Shown here one piece after another: positions 1 through 11,393 of a stretch of 64,000 nt of DNA. The DNA lies in contig JANUWF010001683.1 in NCBI GenBank assembly GCA_026120185.1, forward strand, positions 2,736,001-2,800,000, read 5' to 3'. This DNA is from Voacanga thouarsii. Taxonomy: Eukaryota > Streptophyta > Magnoliopsida > Gentianales > Apocynaceae. The notes beneath the pieces are model-generated. The model did no database searches. It saw only the letters and a program-made list of their open reading frames with translations, and had not been told where the DNA came from. A program made the translations under genes and the position numbers. Position 1 is the stretch's first letter. Each line of letters opens with the position of its first letter.

Positions 1-497
1 CCCAAAGGGGGGGGGGATGTCGCCCCATCCTTAGGATAAGAGATTTTTATAACTAGGTAATATAAAATATAAAAAAAATAACTTAATAATAAACTTATTA
101 GAATCCAAAAGATAATACCTGTACAAGTCTTAAAACAAAAATAAAGTAACTAAAATCGCTAACAAATAAATACATCAAAGTAAATCTCCCACGCTCGTGG
201 TAATGTAAGTAAATCAACCTTTAAAGTAGGATCGACCTGAAGACATGGGATAAAAAAAAAAGGTGTGAGAAATATTTCTCAGTAAGTCCTGTGTGTACTC
301 ATGACAGTTTAAGAAAACATTTCATGCATGCATGTTTTGAACGAGTCATAACAAAAAGTCTACAAGTCCATAAATTTATCTTTGAACACTGAGTGGTGTA
401 TTATCAGCATTTGTAAAGCAAAAGTGCACAACTTATAAAGAAATTACCACTCAAATAAAGTTGACTACGAAACTGTGCATCATAGTTGGACAAGGCA

Positions 498-602
498 CCA
501 CACATTGTGCACCATGACAAGAGAATGGTCAGGATGCCACACTTTATGCATCTTGACAAGAGAATGATCAGGATGCCACACTTTGTGCATTCTGATATAA
601 GG
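498..602. repeat. 39-bp tandem repeat, about 2.7 copies
   Basis: Units start at 498, 537 and 576. Each begins CCACAC and the two complete ones end GTCAGGATG or ATCAGGATG. The unit corresponds to the antisense of the U5 block around 7690-7730 in the full LTR, where it occurs once, so it is a local expansion inside this LTR copy. Confidence 0.85.
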
Positions 603-1329
603 TGAGTGTACGGCCCACTGGGTGAGATACTCATCCATCTCTACACCCAAACTTACTGGTTGTCCACTCGAAAAATAAATAGTCCACCCGCCCTGTATTG
701 GTAGCTCGAACCGGCCTAACCATCAAGAGCTATCATCTTATCTACGCAGAGCTCACCCCTCATAGGTGGCCTCCTACTAAGAGACTTACCTAACTCTTTA
801 AAGACTAGTCCTAGTAGTCTATCCTTCTTGAGTACTCAACGTTATGTTTATTTCACTTGGAAAATGTAAAATCAATGAAGAGCTTCCTTTGAAGTAGTAA
901 TTATGGTTTTCAAACAACCTTAGGTAAAATTTGTTTAAGGTAAATTTATTGTTTTGCTTGGAAAATTGTTTGCTTGACTAAAATCATTTTATTTTTGCAG
1001 AAGGAATAAATGGTCCATAATTGAATCCCAAAGTACATCTTTCATGACAATCCGTGCGTTTGACTTGCAGAAGCACTTTTGTTCATAAACATCTTTATGC
1101 AAGGACTTACTTTGAACTCTTGATTCCACATGGCAAAATAATCCTACCAATCTTGCTCAAGGCAACCTAACCCTGTATGGGGGTAAATACAGGGTGTATG
1201 TCGCATTGGTGCACAACCAAGCAACAAAGTTAAATAGGTTCAAATAACTCCCAACTTTACATGCACATAATCAATAACAACACTCAAATATGATGTAAAT
1301 GGCTTAGGAGTTCTAAAATTAATTAATAA

Positions 1330-1960
1330 AATAATTTAGAGGATAATATTAATATAAAAATAATTTGATGCTATAGTAATATAAGTAAGTGATATAAGCA
1401 GTAATTGAGTAGAATAAAAAAAATAACATTATCCAAGGTATCGATAAAAATGTTAATAATTTTATAGATAATAATACTGCTATAAGGATAATAAAAATAA
1501 TAATAGAAATAGAGATGATAATATTAGTATTTATTTATTTATATATTATATTTTTTTCAAAAAAAAAATAATAGTGTTTAATAAAAAAATAATAATAGTA
1601 TTTATTATGTTATTAATATGATTAATATGATTAAATAAAAATAATATGTCTAGTAGTGAAAATACAAGTAATAATATTAATTTTATTAATATTTCTCTAA
1701 AATAATGGTGTTTAGCACCAATAGTAATAGTAATATTAATAATATCGATAATACTTAAAAATAGCAATAATAATAATATTTATAATATGAGTAGTAATAA
1801 TATTATTTAAAAATAGTAATATTAGTAGTAATGCCAGTAATAAAAGTAATGGTAGTGATTTAAGTATCGAAAGTAGCAATAATATTACTATTAGTATTAA
1901 AGGTAGTAATAATTTTGCTACTAATAAATAAAGTAGTAATCATACAAGTAGAGTGATAAT
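1330..1960. repeat. Degenerate AT-rich trinucleotide tract (TAA/TAG type)
   Basis: About 630 bases consist almost wholly of imperfect AATAATAAT, AGTAATAAT and TATTAAT runs. This is a degenerated trinucleotide microsatellite. It sits where the full LTR has an AT-rich middle section (about 6500-6950) without this periodicity. Confidence 0.8.
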
Positions 1961-3835
1961 AATAATTTTCGGAGCAAAAGTAGTATCACTAGCCATGTAG
2001 AAGTTTGCATGGTAATAGGTGGCAAGATCAACAAATATTAAAGCTTTAGCAAAATCATAATAGCAACAATCTCCCTATCCACCATATCATCTCATGCTAG
2101 TGTCATACAGATGTAATTCGCAAATATACTAACATAGCATAACCTCATGTTAAAATCAAAAGTCCAATCTACTTCATAGAATAGTCCTAATACACATCTC
2201 AATCTATACATCATAAAATTATCCATGTTATATAAACATGGATTTATTTTCCCCAACACCACTAGATCATCAAGCATCACATCAGCAAGCCATCATCCTA
2301 ATAATTGTGAGTTCGAAAATAAATGAGGTAGTTTAGGAAAAAATAGTTGTTTAATTATTGATCTAAGTTGAAGATGCCGCTTTGACAATTGAAGCCTGGA
2401 ACGCCTTGATGAGTCCTTTGGTAGACCAAGGTTTGAAGAAGTCCAAGTTGGCCCCTAATAAATTCGGCCAAGGGAGAGAGAGATTGAGAAGAGAGTAAAA
2501 AGAAATGTAAGTGAAGAAATGAGAAAGAAAGTGGATACCTAGTCTTAGTTTACCTTATGGTGTCCTTCTTGACTTGCTAAAAAAATGCTTGTTTGATCCA
2601 AATGAAAGGTGCACTTTGGATGTTTCGGTGTTATAAAGTGCACCAAAGGAAATAATATTATGTTCTCTAGGTGATTTAAAGGTTTTTGAGGGGTTTGGGG
2701 TGTTTAGCAGTGACTAAATGGTTGAAGGTGAGTAGTGTGTGTTCTTGGTGTTCTAGAGAGAATTGGAGACAATGCTAGATGAAGTGGGAGAGTGCTCTTG
2801 GATGGTGTGGCCAAAATTCCTTGTGGAAATGAGTGCAAAATTTCTAGTTTGGTTTGATAGGATGGGTTGCGAGATAGGTGAGTGTTTGATGGAGCAAAAG
2901 ATGGGATTTAATTTTCAATGGAGAGAAACTAGGAGAGTTTTGAGGTGCTTTAATGGAGTTTTGTTGGACAAGGTTGGTGAAGAAGAAATGATGTTCAGCT
3001 AGGTCTTAAGTATGGCCGAAAACATAGGGAAGAAATGAAAGGGAGTTGAAGAAGAAAATGAAGAGAAATGCTAGCTAATTGAAGGTTGGAAAAGTTGGAT
3101 ATAAATTGTAGTCAGCTAGCTAGAAGAAGTGATAAGATCTAGGTGGTTTGTTAGCAATAATTTGATTTATTTTGAATGGATTTGTAGCTATAAAATAGGA
3201 GTGTTTTAATCTCTATTAATGGTGGTTTTCAGCCATCATCTTGAAGGATAAGAAGAGGAATTAAGATGAACTTATGCATGGGTTGAATGCTTAACTCCTA
3301 TGGCTAAATTACTTTGTGGTTTGCTGGAAATTTTTCTAGTTTGTTGAAGCAATGACAGCTCCAAATTTCCAATGGGTATTTCAACTTCCTACACACAAGA
3401 AATAGCTGTTGATAGCGAGGAAAGGAAAGGTACTGTTGCTACGTATTTTTGGAAGTATAACCAAGAGGAAGAGTTGGGAATGATTCCAGTTTTGCACCAA
3501 ATAAGAATATGCAAAATGAAGTTCTTAAGAGAAGAACTCTTGGGGATTTAATTTGGAAAACAAATACACTAGTATCACTTCCATATTTTGGCCAACTAAT
3601 TCTCCAAGAGCTGGAATTTTCCTTTTAAAAAAATCAAGTCCAAGATCATCTAAAATATTTTATACCGAAATTTAAAAGAATTCATGAAATATGAATTTTT
3701 CAAATTCAAACATGTTAGGACATTGGTTGCTAAAATTATGGAGATTAAAACTCCTCTTGATTTTCTTTTAGGAAAAAATCACATGGTTAGAATATTACCA
3801 TTGTGTCTCCCATAAGACAACATTTTGACTTTCAT

Positions 3836-3946
3836 GGGTAGTCTTAGGTGGGGTTTTATAGCTACAACGTGGACAGATACCTTCATACTTAAGTGTGAGT
3901 TGGTGGTCTGACGAAGCTAGGATTTTATACTTTGATATATGTAGGG
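3836..3946 (+). mobile_element. Copia-1 5' LTR fragment, left of Tekay insertion
   Basis: About 110 bases resemble the Copia-2 LTRs at 33355-33430 and 53050-53130, including the near-exact block TGGTGGTCTGACGAA and a following CTTTGATATA. The match fades upstream of about 3840. It ends exactly at the TAGGG preceding the Tekay LTR. Confidence 0.55.
3942..3946. repeat. Target-site duplication TAGGG (left, Tekay)
   Basis: TAGGG directly precedes the LTR start TGTGAAAC and is repeated after the LTR ends at 8235-8239 and 18408-18412. Confidence 0.9.
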
Positions 3947-6900
3947 TGTGAAACACCAGTCGAGACCAACCTTAGAGTAAGGGGGTTGGGATGCATATCA
4001 TGCTTTATTTCATGATTAAATATATTTTCATATAATTTCTATGTGCTTTGAATTTGATTTTTATTATCTTGAAGTCTTGTTGGTCAGTGATGTGTGAGAG
4101 GGGCAAAATGGTAATTTTTGCCCGAGGTGAAAATAAGGAGATAGCTTGTGGATTGAATATGAAATAATTTTTCTAGTAGAAATAGCAACAAGAGTTGTTG
4201 TGGTTTAGTGGTTAGAGCCTTGTAATTAATTCTTGAGGTCTAAGGTTCAAAGTCCATCATAGAAGCTTTAGCCTGAGTAAATTTTATTTTTGCTTGGAAA
4301 AGGATGGTTTCGGCCATGAGGGCCTAGATCAATGTGGTGATGATGTCCTAGGAGAGACATGTTAGGAGAATTCTCACTTCACTCTTTTGTTCTTCGCGAA
4401 ATACCCAAAGGGAATTCATTCTCCCTTGATCTTTAGTTTTTCTTAATTTCCAACTCCTTAGCTTGATCAAGGTGTTCTATCCTTTTTCCTTTCCAAAAAA
4501 TTCAGTAGAGGACTAAGGTCTTTTAGGATCAAAATGTCCTAGTAAAAGGCTTCTCATGGTTTGGGAAATGTAAATGATTTGTGGGAAAATTCAAGAGGAA
4601 AATCCCTCTTGAAAGCTTGCTGAAATTTTTCCTCAAACTTAGTTCATCAACCTTCATGGAATGAGCTGAAATTTTCCAGCTTGTTGTACCTTCAAAAGGA
4701 CGAAAATTCTAGCTCGCATTCCCTCCCAAATTCTACCAGAAAAATGGTCTTTAGGCTCAGTTTGAAACCTGAAAGTTTTTGCCCAAATTCGGACTGCACA
4801 AGCTGGAGCAAAGCAGGAAAAATTCTTGTACGAAAATTAGCTTTGTGAGCTCCAAACCAAGCTGTTTTCTCCCAGATTTTGTGCAGCACCTTCACCATGT
4901 TTTTCCTCCATAAAGAAGGCTGGAAACTACCCTTGAATACCCCTGAAATCCCCTTCAAAACTCACTGCAAATATGCTGGAAATGGCAGACGAAAATTCTG
5001 CCAGAAAACTTCTGTTCAGCGAAATTCTGTGCAGAATTTTTGTCCAGCTTGTTTCCTATTGTGTTTCAACCAAAAACCCCAACCTACTTCTGTCAAAACC
5101 TCCCTTAAACCTCCATTAACAGAGCTCCATTGTTCCCTGAAGCTTCTGCACGAAATTCCCTCCATGGCCGACCGAAAATCCCTCAACCAAATCCCTGCAA
5201 TTTAGCTTGATTACTTTCTAAAATTTCAGCAATCTTGTTTAACAACTTTCCATTAAATTTTGCTCAATTGATCAGACATCTTCTCTACCATTGTGCACCT
5301 TAGTTTCCACCATCACAAGCCTCCTTTAACCATCTTTAATTCCCTAGAAAAGCTGCTCAATCCAGTCGGCCAGAGGAGACTTAAAAGCTGTCCAGAAAAA
5401 TTAAGATATTCTTAGAATCTCTAGTTTCCAAATTCTCTTCCTAAAAATATTCTTCAAGGATTGTAACAACTAACCTTTCCTTTCCCTTCCAAATCAGAGA
5501 AGTCACTCCCTAAACCCTACAGAATTTTGGCAGCCCCAACTCCTCAGAAAAATCGGCAGCTTCTTCTTCTCTCTCTCTCGATTTTCAACAAGCAACAAGA
5601 ACACACACACACACTACACCAAGAACACCTACCTCTTCTCTACACCTAATACACCTCCAAACCACTTCAAACCCTCATGAAAATCTCCAGATTTGATCTA
5701 CTCCTTGTTGTGCATCCATCAACACCCTTATTAACATCAAACTCTACAAATCATCTTGCTACTTTAGATCAAAAAGCAGAAATTTCTGTAAAGAACAAGA
5801 ACATCTTCAAGGTAAACTTATTCTAACAACTTCATCCTCTTCAAACTTAATCTCTAACAAAAACCTATATGAATAAGCATGCTAATGATCTCTTCTTCTT
5901 TCTCTCTTTCTCTCTCTCTCCCTCTCTCTCTCTCATGGACCGAAATTTCCTCCCTTGGCCGAATGGTCTCTTCTCCCATGACCATGCCTTCGCCACCCTT
6001 CTTGAACAAGATTAGCCATCTAGGAGTTGAGATCTTCTCTAAACTCCTTCAAGTCATTCATCAATCAAGTAAGTACCTTCAATCCTCTTTTTAAAATTTA
6101 GAATCATGTCTCTAGGTTGATGAATGGCGATGGGTTTGTGTATGTGATGTTGTTGATTGAAGCATGAGTATATGTATGATTGTGAAGGAGATGGGATTTA
6201 TGCATGGAAGGATTATATTGGTGGATTTAATGATGAGTTGAGATTTGATGCATGTCATAGGTAGTATTTGTGATGGAGCATGCTAGAGATTATGTCACCA
6301 TGGGTGAATAGGATTTATGTGCATGATTAGATTTTGAAGCCATGATCATGTTTATGCTAGTAGAGGTTAAATCATGTAATAATAAATTTAGATCTATGCC
6401 TATGTGCAAGACTTGGATGATTTGATGAATTGAAGGATTGAGTATGTTATTGATTATGGTTAACCATGGAATCTTGATCATGATCTAGTTGTCCCTAAGC
6501 AAATTTTATTTCATAAATAAAATATTTACTAATAATTTTTGCTAAAGAATTTCGAAAACCCTAGGAAGGGTAGATTTGGAATTAGAATATATGTAAAGGA
6601 TATTTTAGTCATATAAATAATGATTTTTCTAGAAAATAAAATAAATGAATGTTATTTAAAATAAAGAAAATTAATTAAAGCCCTTATGAAAAAGATTTAT
6701 ACTTAATAAAATATTTACTAGATCAAAACCCTTAAGGATTTATTTATTATTTTCCAAGAAAGACCTATTAAATTTAATCTTAACTAGTTTTAGCTATCAA
6801 TGATTTTCTAACAACTAAGCTATCATTAAATCACTATTTTACCTAGTACCACCTATGGCTCTTGGTCAAATAAACTCTAAATTTTCCTTAACAAAAGTTG

Positions 6901-8234
6901 AACTTTCAACTTAATAGAATTTATTTCCTAATCCATTAATTATTTTAAATAACAAATTAAACTGAGCTTATAAACCTATTCAATTATTGTTTTGCCTTAA
7001 AGCTTGGGACACTAGGATCACGGTAGTAGTGAATTGAGTTGATTTAAAATTGAGAAAGTGGATTGTGGCTTGAATCTGATTAAGATTTGTATTTGCCCGT
7101 GTGGGGTTAGGTCATCTGCCTGAGACCTTGTTGTTGTGAGTGAGAACCAGGTAAGCTCCTGCATAAAACCTGATTGATACGAAATGATTTCCTTATGGCA
7201 AGCCAAATATGGAGTGCAAGGACACTCGGTTATTGAAAGCAATTGAGGGTTGAATTCATCATTAATTCCAACTCTTAAATTATTTGAAAGTCTTTGAGCA
7301 GATTTTTCCAAACATGAAACTCTTTCTAAAACTAATTTCTCCCAAAGCTTTCGAAACCCTCAAATTGTTATTTTCATGAAGCACAATGCTTTGTTCATTT
7401 TGTCCCATGTGGGGAATGTTGTTGAGTACTCAATAAGGGTGGACTACTAAGACTAGTCTTTGAAAGGTTAGGGTAAGTCTCTCAGTAGGTGGCCACCTCT
7501 GAGGGGTGAGTCCTTCCTGGATAAGATGTCAGTTCCAGTGAGTCGTGCCGGTCCGAGCTAGCAGTTTATTTTGTTTCAGTCAAGTGACTGTGTTTTTGCC
7601 GGAATGGACACCCGGCAGTTGTTTGGGTATAGAGAATGAGGAGTATCTTGCCCAGTAGGCCGATCACCTACTTTTGTCAGTCTACACAACGTGTTAGGCA
7701 TTCTGACCGGTTATGGGGCCCAAAGTGTGGTAACCCATATCCCTTTCTTTCGAGTGGTTGATTTCATTACTTATGTATGGCTAGAAGAGCCAAAACGCCA
7801 CTCTTGTTTTTGACTAATATTTATTGCTTGCCAATGTTTCTCTTATAAAGATTTCACACTTTGCATCCACGAACTGTTTCCACTAAACACCCAAAGCACA
7901 CACGGACTTACTGAGATTTCTGTCTCACCACCTTTTATCATGATTTTAGGTTGATACTGTTGTGGGTGAGTAGATACCTTGGAAGAGAATGTGTTTTTTT
8001 TTTATTTTATATATTACTTTGGGGAGACAAGAGTGGATGATTTTAATTATGGTTTTTGTTTTGGAATTTCATGGATGTACTTTTGAAGTATGTTGGGTTG
8101 TAATAAATTCTCTTTAGTTTTGAGTATTATTTATTTCAGCAATTTTATTTGTGACCTAGTTATAAAGACCCCTTGTCCTTTGGACGGGGCGACATCCCTG
8201 GCCCTGGCGGGCCTATGTCATCCAGGGTGTTACA
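3947..8234 (+). mobile_element. Long LTR, leftmost complete copy (4288 bp)
   Basis: It starts TGTGAAAC and ends GGTGTTACA, the TG...CA form of an LTR, with TAGGG on both sides. In its terminal 70 bases it shares variants with the right LTR (for example CCTATGTCATCCAGGG) that are absent from the truncated copy ending at 9420. It contains a segment of about 790 bp (roughly 4647-5437) missing from the right LTR. It also holds CT-rich tracts at 5565-5580 and 5885-5935, an AC run near 5600 and the tRNA-like boxes near 4200. A 71-codon ORF at 5879-6094 is low-complexity Ser/Leu and recurs in the other LTR at 16048; I do not regard it as a gene. Flanked by its own TAGGG copies, it looks like a solo LTR. 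Confidence 0.93.
4200..4255 (+). promoter_or_regulatory. tRNA-like box A / box B pair inside LTR
   Basis: GTGGTTTAGTGGTTAGAGC at 4200-4218 reads like the D-arm/box A of a tRNA, and GGTTCAAAGTCC at 4244-4255 like a T-arm/box B. Spacing is about 30 bases. There is no convincing acceptor stem, so it is not a tRNA gene. It could be a fossil tRNA/SINE fragment or an internal Pol III-type promoter. Function is not shown. Confidence 0.5.
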
Positions 8235-8239
8235 TAGGG
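8235..8239. repeat. Extra copy of the TAGGG target duplication
   Basis: It follows the GGTGTTACA end of the leftmost LTR and continues into sequence matching the right-hand flank of the element at 18408 onward. Confidence 0.9.
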
Positions 8240-8741
8240 TGGGATTTCTTTTGTGAGATTAATAATATGCTTGTATGTTGGCTGTATTACCCTTGTCAAT
8301 TAGGTCAGACTCATACAAAAGAGTTTCTATGCTTCACTTAGGAGGTTTAATCACCCCTTTGTAACTGTCCAGGAAAATCTAAATAATTTAGGGCCCTAGG
8401 AACGTGACTATAGAATGTGTGCTTTTGCGTAGCTTTCAATGGTAAGCATGTACGTTTAAGTGACTCATGGATTATCAAACAAGAGATCTAAGGAGGGTAG
8501 ATGTCTTTGAGATGGGTGTTAGTACATTTATCCTGTTTCGTTGATGGGTCTTACATAGAAGGTTATTTTCATCATTTCACAGGTAAGTTCGAGATATTGC
8601 TTTAAGCTATATTATTCTTGGGGTCAATATTTTCATATGGTGGTAAATGGAAATATTTCAAATGATAAAATACTACTATTTAATAGTAAGGGCATTTTGA
8701 TCATTTTTGTAGCCATGAATAATATGTCTCTTGGTCCTTGG
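8235..8741 (+). repeat. Duplicate of the element's right-hand flank (Copia-1 LTR)
   Basis: This stretch matches 18408-18915 base for base with about 14 differences counted by eye, including the TAGGG. It is Copia-1 LTR sequence that should occur only once, to the right of the Tekay element. It stops at TTGGTCCTTGG and passes without a linker into LTR sequence at 8742, with GGTCC shared by both parents at the join. Confidence 0.93.
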
Positions 8742-9420
8742 ACTAGCAGTTTTGTTTCAGTCAAGTGACTGTGTTTTTGTCGGAATGGACACCCGGCAGT
8801 TGTTTGGGTATAGAGAATGAGGAGTATCTTGCCCAGTAGGCCGATCACCTACTTTTTTTCAGTCTGCACAACATGTTAGGCATTATGACCGGTTATGGGG
8901 CCAAAAGTGTGGTAACCCATATCCCTTTCTTTCGAGTGGTTGATTTTATTACTTATGTATGGCTAGAAGAGCCAAAATGCCACTCTTGCTTTTGACTAAT
9001 GTTTATTGCTTGCCGATGTTTCTCTTATAAAGATTTCACAATTTGCATCCACGAACTGTTTCCACTAAACACCCAAAGCACACACGGACTTACTGAGATT
9101 TCTGTCTCACCACCTTTTGTTATGATTTCAGGTTGATCCTGTTGTGGGTGAGTAGCTACCTTGGAAGAGAATGTGTGTGTGTGTTTTTTTTTTTATGCAT
9201 TGCTTTGGGGAGACGAGAGTGGATGATTTTAATTATGGTTTTTGTTTTGGAATTTTATGGATGTACTTTTGAAGTATGTTGGGTTGTAATAAATTCTCTT
9301 TAGTTTTGAGTATTATTTATTTCAGTAATTTTATTTGTGACCTAGTTATAAAGACCCATTGTCCTTTAGACGGGGCAACATCCCCAGCCCTGGCAGGCTT
9401 AGGTCATCCGGGGTGTTACA
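8742..9420 (+). mobile_element. Truncated 5' LTR of the Tekay element (last 679 bp)
   Basis: It matches the last part of the LTR from CTAGCAG (7558 in the full copy) to GGTGTTACA at 9420 and leads straight into the primer-binding site, so it is the true 5' LTR end. The first 3.6 kb of this LTR are missing. It differs from both other copies by several shared substitutions near its end (CTTAGGTCATCCGGGG). Confidence 0.92.
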
Positions 9421-9422
9421 AG

Positions 9423-9435
9423 TGGTATCAGAGAC
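9423..9435 (+). other. Primer-binding site, initiator tRNA-Met type
   Basis: TGGTATCAGAGAC lies two bases after the LTR end. Its first 11 bases match the usual plant retrotransposon site complementary to the 3' end of initiator methionine tRNA. Confidence 0.9.
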
Positions 9436-9518
9436 TAGGTTATAGACAAATATTGAAGATATATGATTTATTTATTTAAGTTTAAATCTTATCTAACCTA
9501 TTTTTGTGATGCTGTAGG

Positions 9519-10049
9519 ATGGTTAGACTGCTTAGGAGAGCAAGAAAAGGGCAGCAGTGGCACCCACCTTACTATCTAGACCAGGAGGACCTTCCAGTTC
9601 CCCAGCCTGCCCCTCAGCCAGTTGTCCTTATAGAGGATGACAATGATGTCGAGGATATCCCTATAGAGGATAATAGTGATGATGAGCCTGACTTGATGGA
9701 GGATAGCAATGAGGACGAGGTCCAGATCCTTGAACCACCTCCAATCCCGGTGATGGATATAAGCTCCGACAGTGAGGATGATATTATGATAGTGGAGCCT
9801 GAACCCCACCCTCCTAATCCCGAGGTGGATTTAGCAGCAGCTAGTGATGACCCGGGGGAGATAGACTATGAGTCTCCACCCAGACCTTCCTTTATTCCTC
9901 CCTTCAGCTGACTTGAGGCCGGGGAGAGTTCTAGGCGCCCTAGGAAGGAGCTTATGGAGGGATTTGCTAGCGTGGAGGGGGTGGATTTCTCTAAGAACAC
10001 CGGAGGTTGGATATATGAGGCAAATGATGAGGATTCCGATGAGGAGTAG
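9519..10049 (+). pseudogene. Acidic ORF upstream of gag in Tekay element
   Basis: An ATG at 9519 opens a frame of 176 codons that ends at TAG 10047-10049, interrupted once by TGA at 9909. The first residues are basic (RRARK), then Asp/Glu- and Pro-rich stretches run through residues 25-125 with DDND, EDNSDDE and DSEDD clusters. After the stop the same frame continues basic then acidic and ends DEDSDEE. There is no transmembrane segment and no retroviral domain. It lies between the primer site and gag, where most chromoviruses have only a leader. The biased composition and frame conservation across the stop suggest it once was coding. The product is unknown; a disordered acidic accessory protein is only an inference. 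Confidence 0.5.
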
Positions 10050-10306
10050 AGAGTTAGGAGTCATTTTGATTTGGATGTTTGTTTATTTACAGCTTTTCAT
10101 TAATTCAGATGTTAAGAATTCTTAAAGTTCATTTTTATCAAATTTTGAAATTATGCAAGTTAATTTTTGAAATCGAAATTTATGAGCAATCATTTAAATT
10201 AGTTGTATCTGACTTCTTTCTACTCATACTTGGCTAAGTATGCATACACCACTAAAATGATTTGATACTTGAGTGCATATATTTAACATTTGGGGTATGG
10301 TATAGA

Positions 10307-11393
10307 ATGGCACCCAAGAGACGTGCAGTTCCTTCCACTAGAAGAACTCCAGAGGTAGACCAGGCAGCACCAGAAGTTGAACCAAAACAGATGCAATCAC
10401 CCCATCAGGGTGACGGGCAAGGTGATCCCGCGATGGGCATGGGGTCTGATGCTCCGGTAGATGTGTCAATGGGTCAGACACTCAGTAAAGTGGCCGACAT
10501 TCTTCAGACGCTAACCGAGCGGAGGCACCCTAGAGGGGAAGATGAGGCATTGGAGAAGTTCTTGAAATTCCAACCGCCTACCTTTATGGGTGAAGCGGAA
10601 CAAGACCAGAAGGCTGAGCAATGGGTCGAGCAAATGGAGGATATTTTCACAATGCTCCAGTATTCTGGGAGCGAATGGTTAAATTTGTAGCCTTTCGGTT
10701 GAGAGGACCAGCTCGGGCATGGTGGCAGCGGGTCCAAGAGGACGGGTAATGGATGAGCAAGAATGGACGTGGTCCAACTTCGTTGAATCTTTCAGGGTGG
10801 AGTACATCCCTCAGTGGATTGTAGAAAAATGGGAGGACGAATTTCAGAATCTGAGGCAGGGGAGCATGTCTGTAGCTCAATACGCGGCTCTATTCACGCA
10901 GTTGTCGTAATACTGCCGAAGACTGGTTGACACCGATCAGAACCGGACGAGGCAGTTCGTCAAGGGGCTAAGACCGGAGCTGAGGAGAGCATTGGCACCC
11001 GCTCCACCGACAACGTACTCGGGGGCGGTGGACGCTGCTACGTGCACGGAGAATGAAGACCGTAGCAGGATGGCGGCCAAGCCCTTCCAACCGCCGAGAC
11101 AACCGCAGGGACATTTCCCGAGGCAGCAATCCCACAAGCACCCTGCAAATCATCTCTGGCAGAACCGGGAAAAGCAAGCCCGGACAGCACCAGCTGGACC
11201 TGCATCGAACCTCCCGTCCTGCAGGTAGTATGGAAAGAAAGGCCACACCGAGAGGAATTACTGGTCCAAGGGAAGAGATAGGAAGTGCTACCACTGCGGT
11301 GACCTGAACCACCTGAGGAATACCTGCCCTAAGCTGCACCGAGTCGGGCAGGGAAACCCGGCTCAGAACCCGGGACCCAACCGGGCTAACGCC
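10307..11393 (+). pseudogene. gag: gag of Tekay element (broken)
   Basis: It encodes the capsid/nucleocapsid polyprotein. The likely start is ATG 10307 (MAPKRR). The frame is open to 10690 with the conserved FLKFQPPTF and AEQWVEQME blocks at about residues 78-110. It then needs two shifts, near 10680 and 10745, to continue as the tryptophan-containing capsid helices and the RQGSMSVAQYA block (about 10850-10890). In-frame stops lie at 10908 (TAA) and 11226 (TAG). A classical CX2CX4HX4C zinc knuckle ([14 protein letters not shown]) is at 11286-11327. From about 10750 this frame runs directly into pol without a stop codon at the boundary, as expected for a single gag-pol polyprotein. Confidence 0.9.

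Larger units (their letters stand above)
1..3835 (-). mobile_element. Antisense long LTR, Tekay-like Gypsy (diverged, left edge cut)
   Basis: Read on the minus strand, bases 1-900 follow the 3' end of the long LTR at 7400-8234: the GATGTCGCCCC block at the left edge, the TTACTGAG block near 280, the CACCCCTCATAGGTGGCC block near 756 and GAGTACTCAA near 830 appear in the same order. A CTCTCTCCCTTGGCCGAAT landmark (antisense at about 2465-2490) matches 5940-5962 of that LTR. A weak match near 3790 resembles 4095-4120. The LTR terminus lies just left of base 1. The right limit is approximate and set where Copia LTR similarity begins. It is either a solo LTR or the 5' LTR of an antisense element reaching beyond the window. 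The small ORFs inside have no recognisable domain. Identity is strong for 1-900 and weak for 2600-3835. Confidence 0.62.

Noticed and set aside
498..602. Short direct repeats suggesting a CRISPR array
   Set aside because: The 39-bp units abut with no spacers and lie inside a plant LTR; this is a tandem expansion.
4200..4255. A functional tRNA gene
   Set aside because: Box A and box B are present but no acceptor or anticodon stem pairs; reported only as a tRNA-like motif.
5879..6094. A 71-codon ORF repeated at 16048-16263
   Set aside because: It repeats because it lies in both LTRs; the product is low-complexity Ser/Leu from a CT-rich tract, with no domain.
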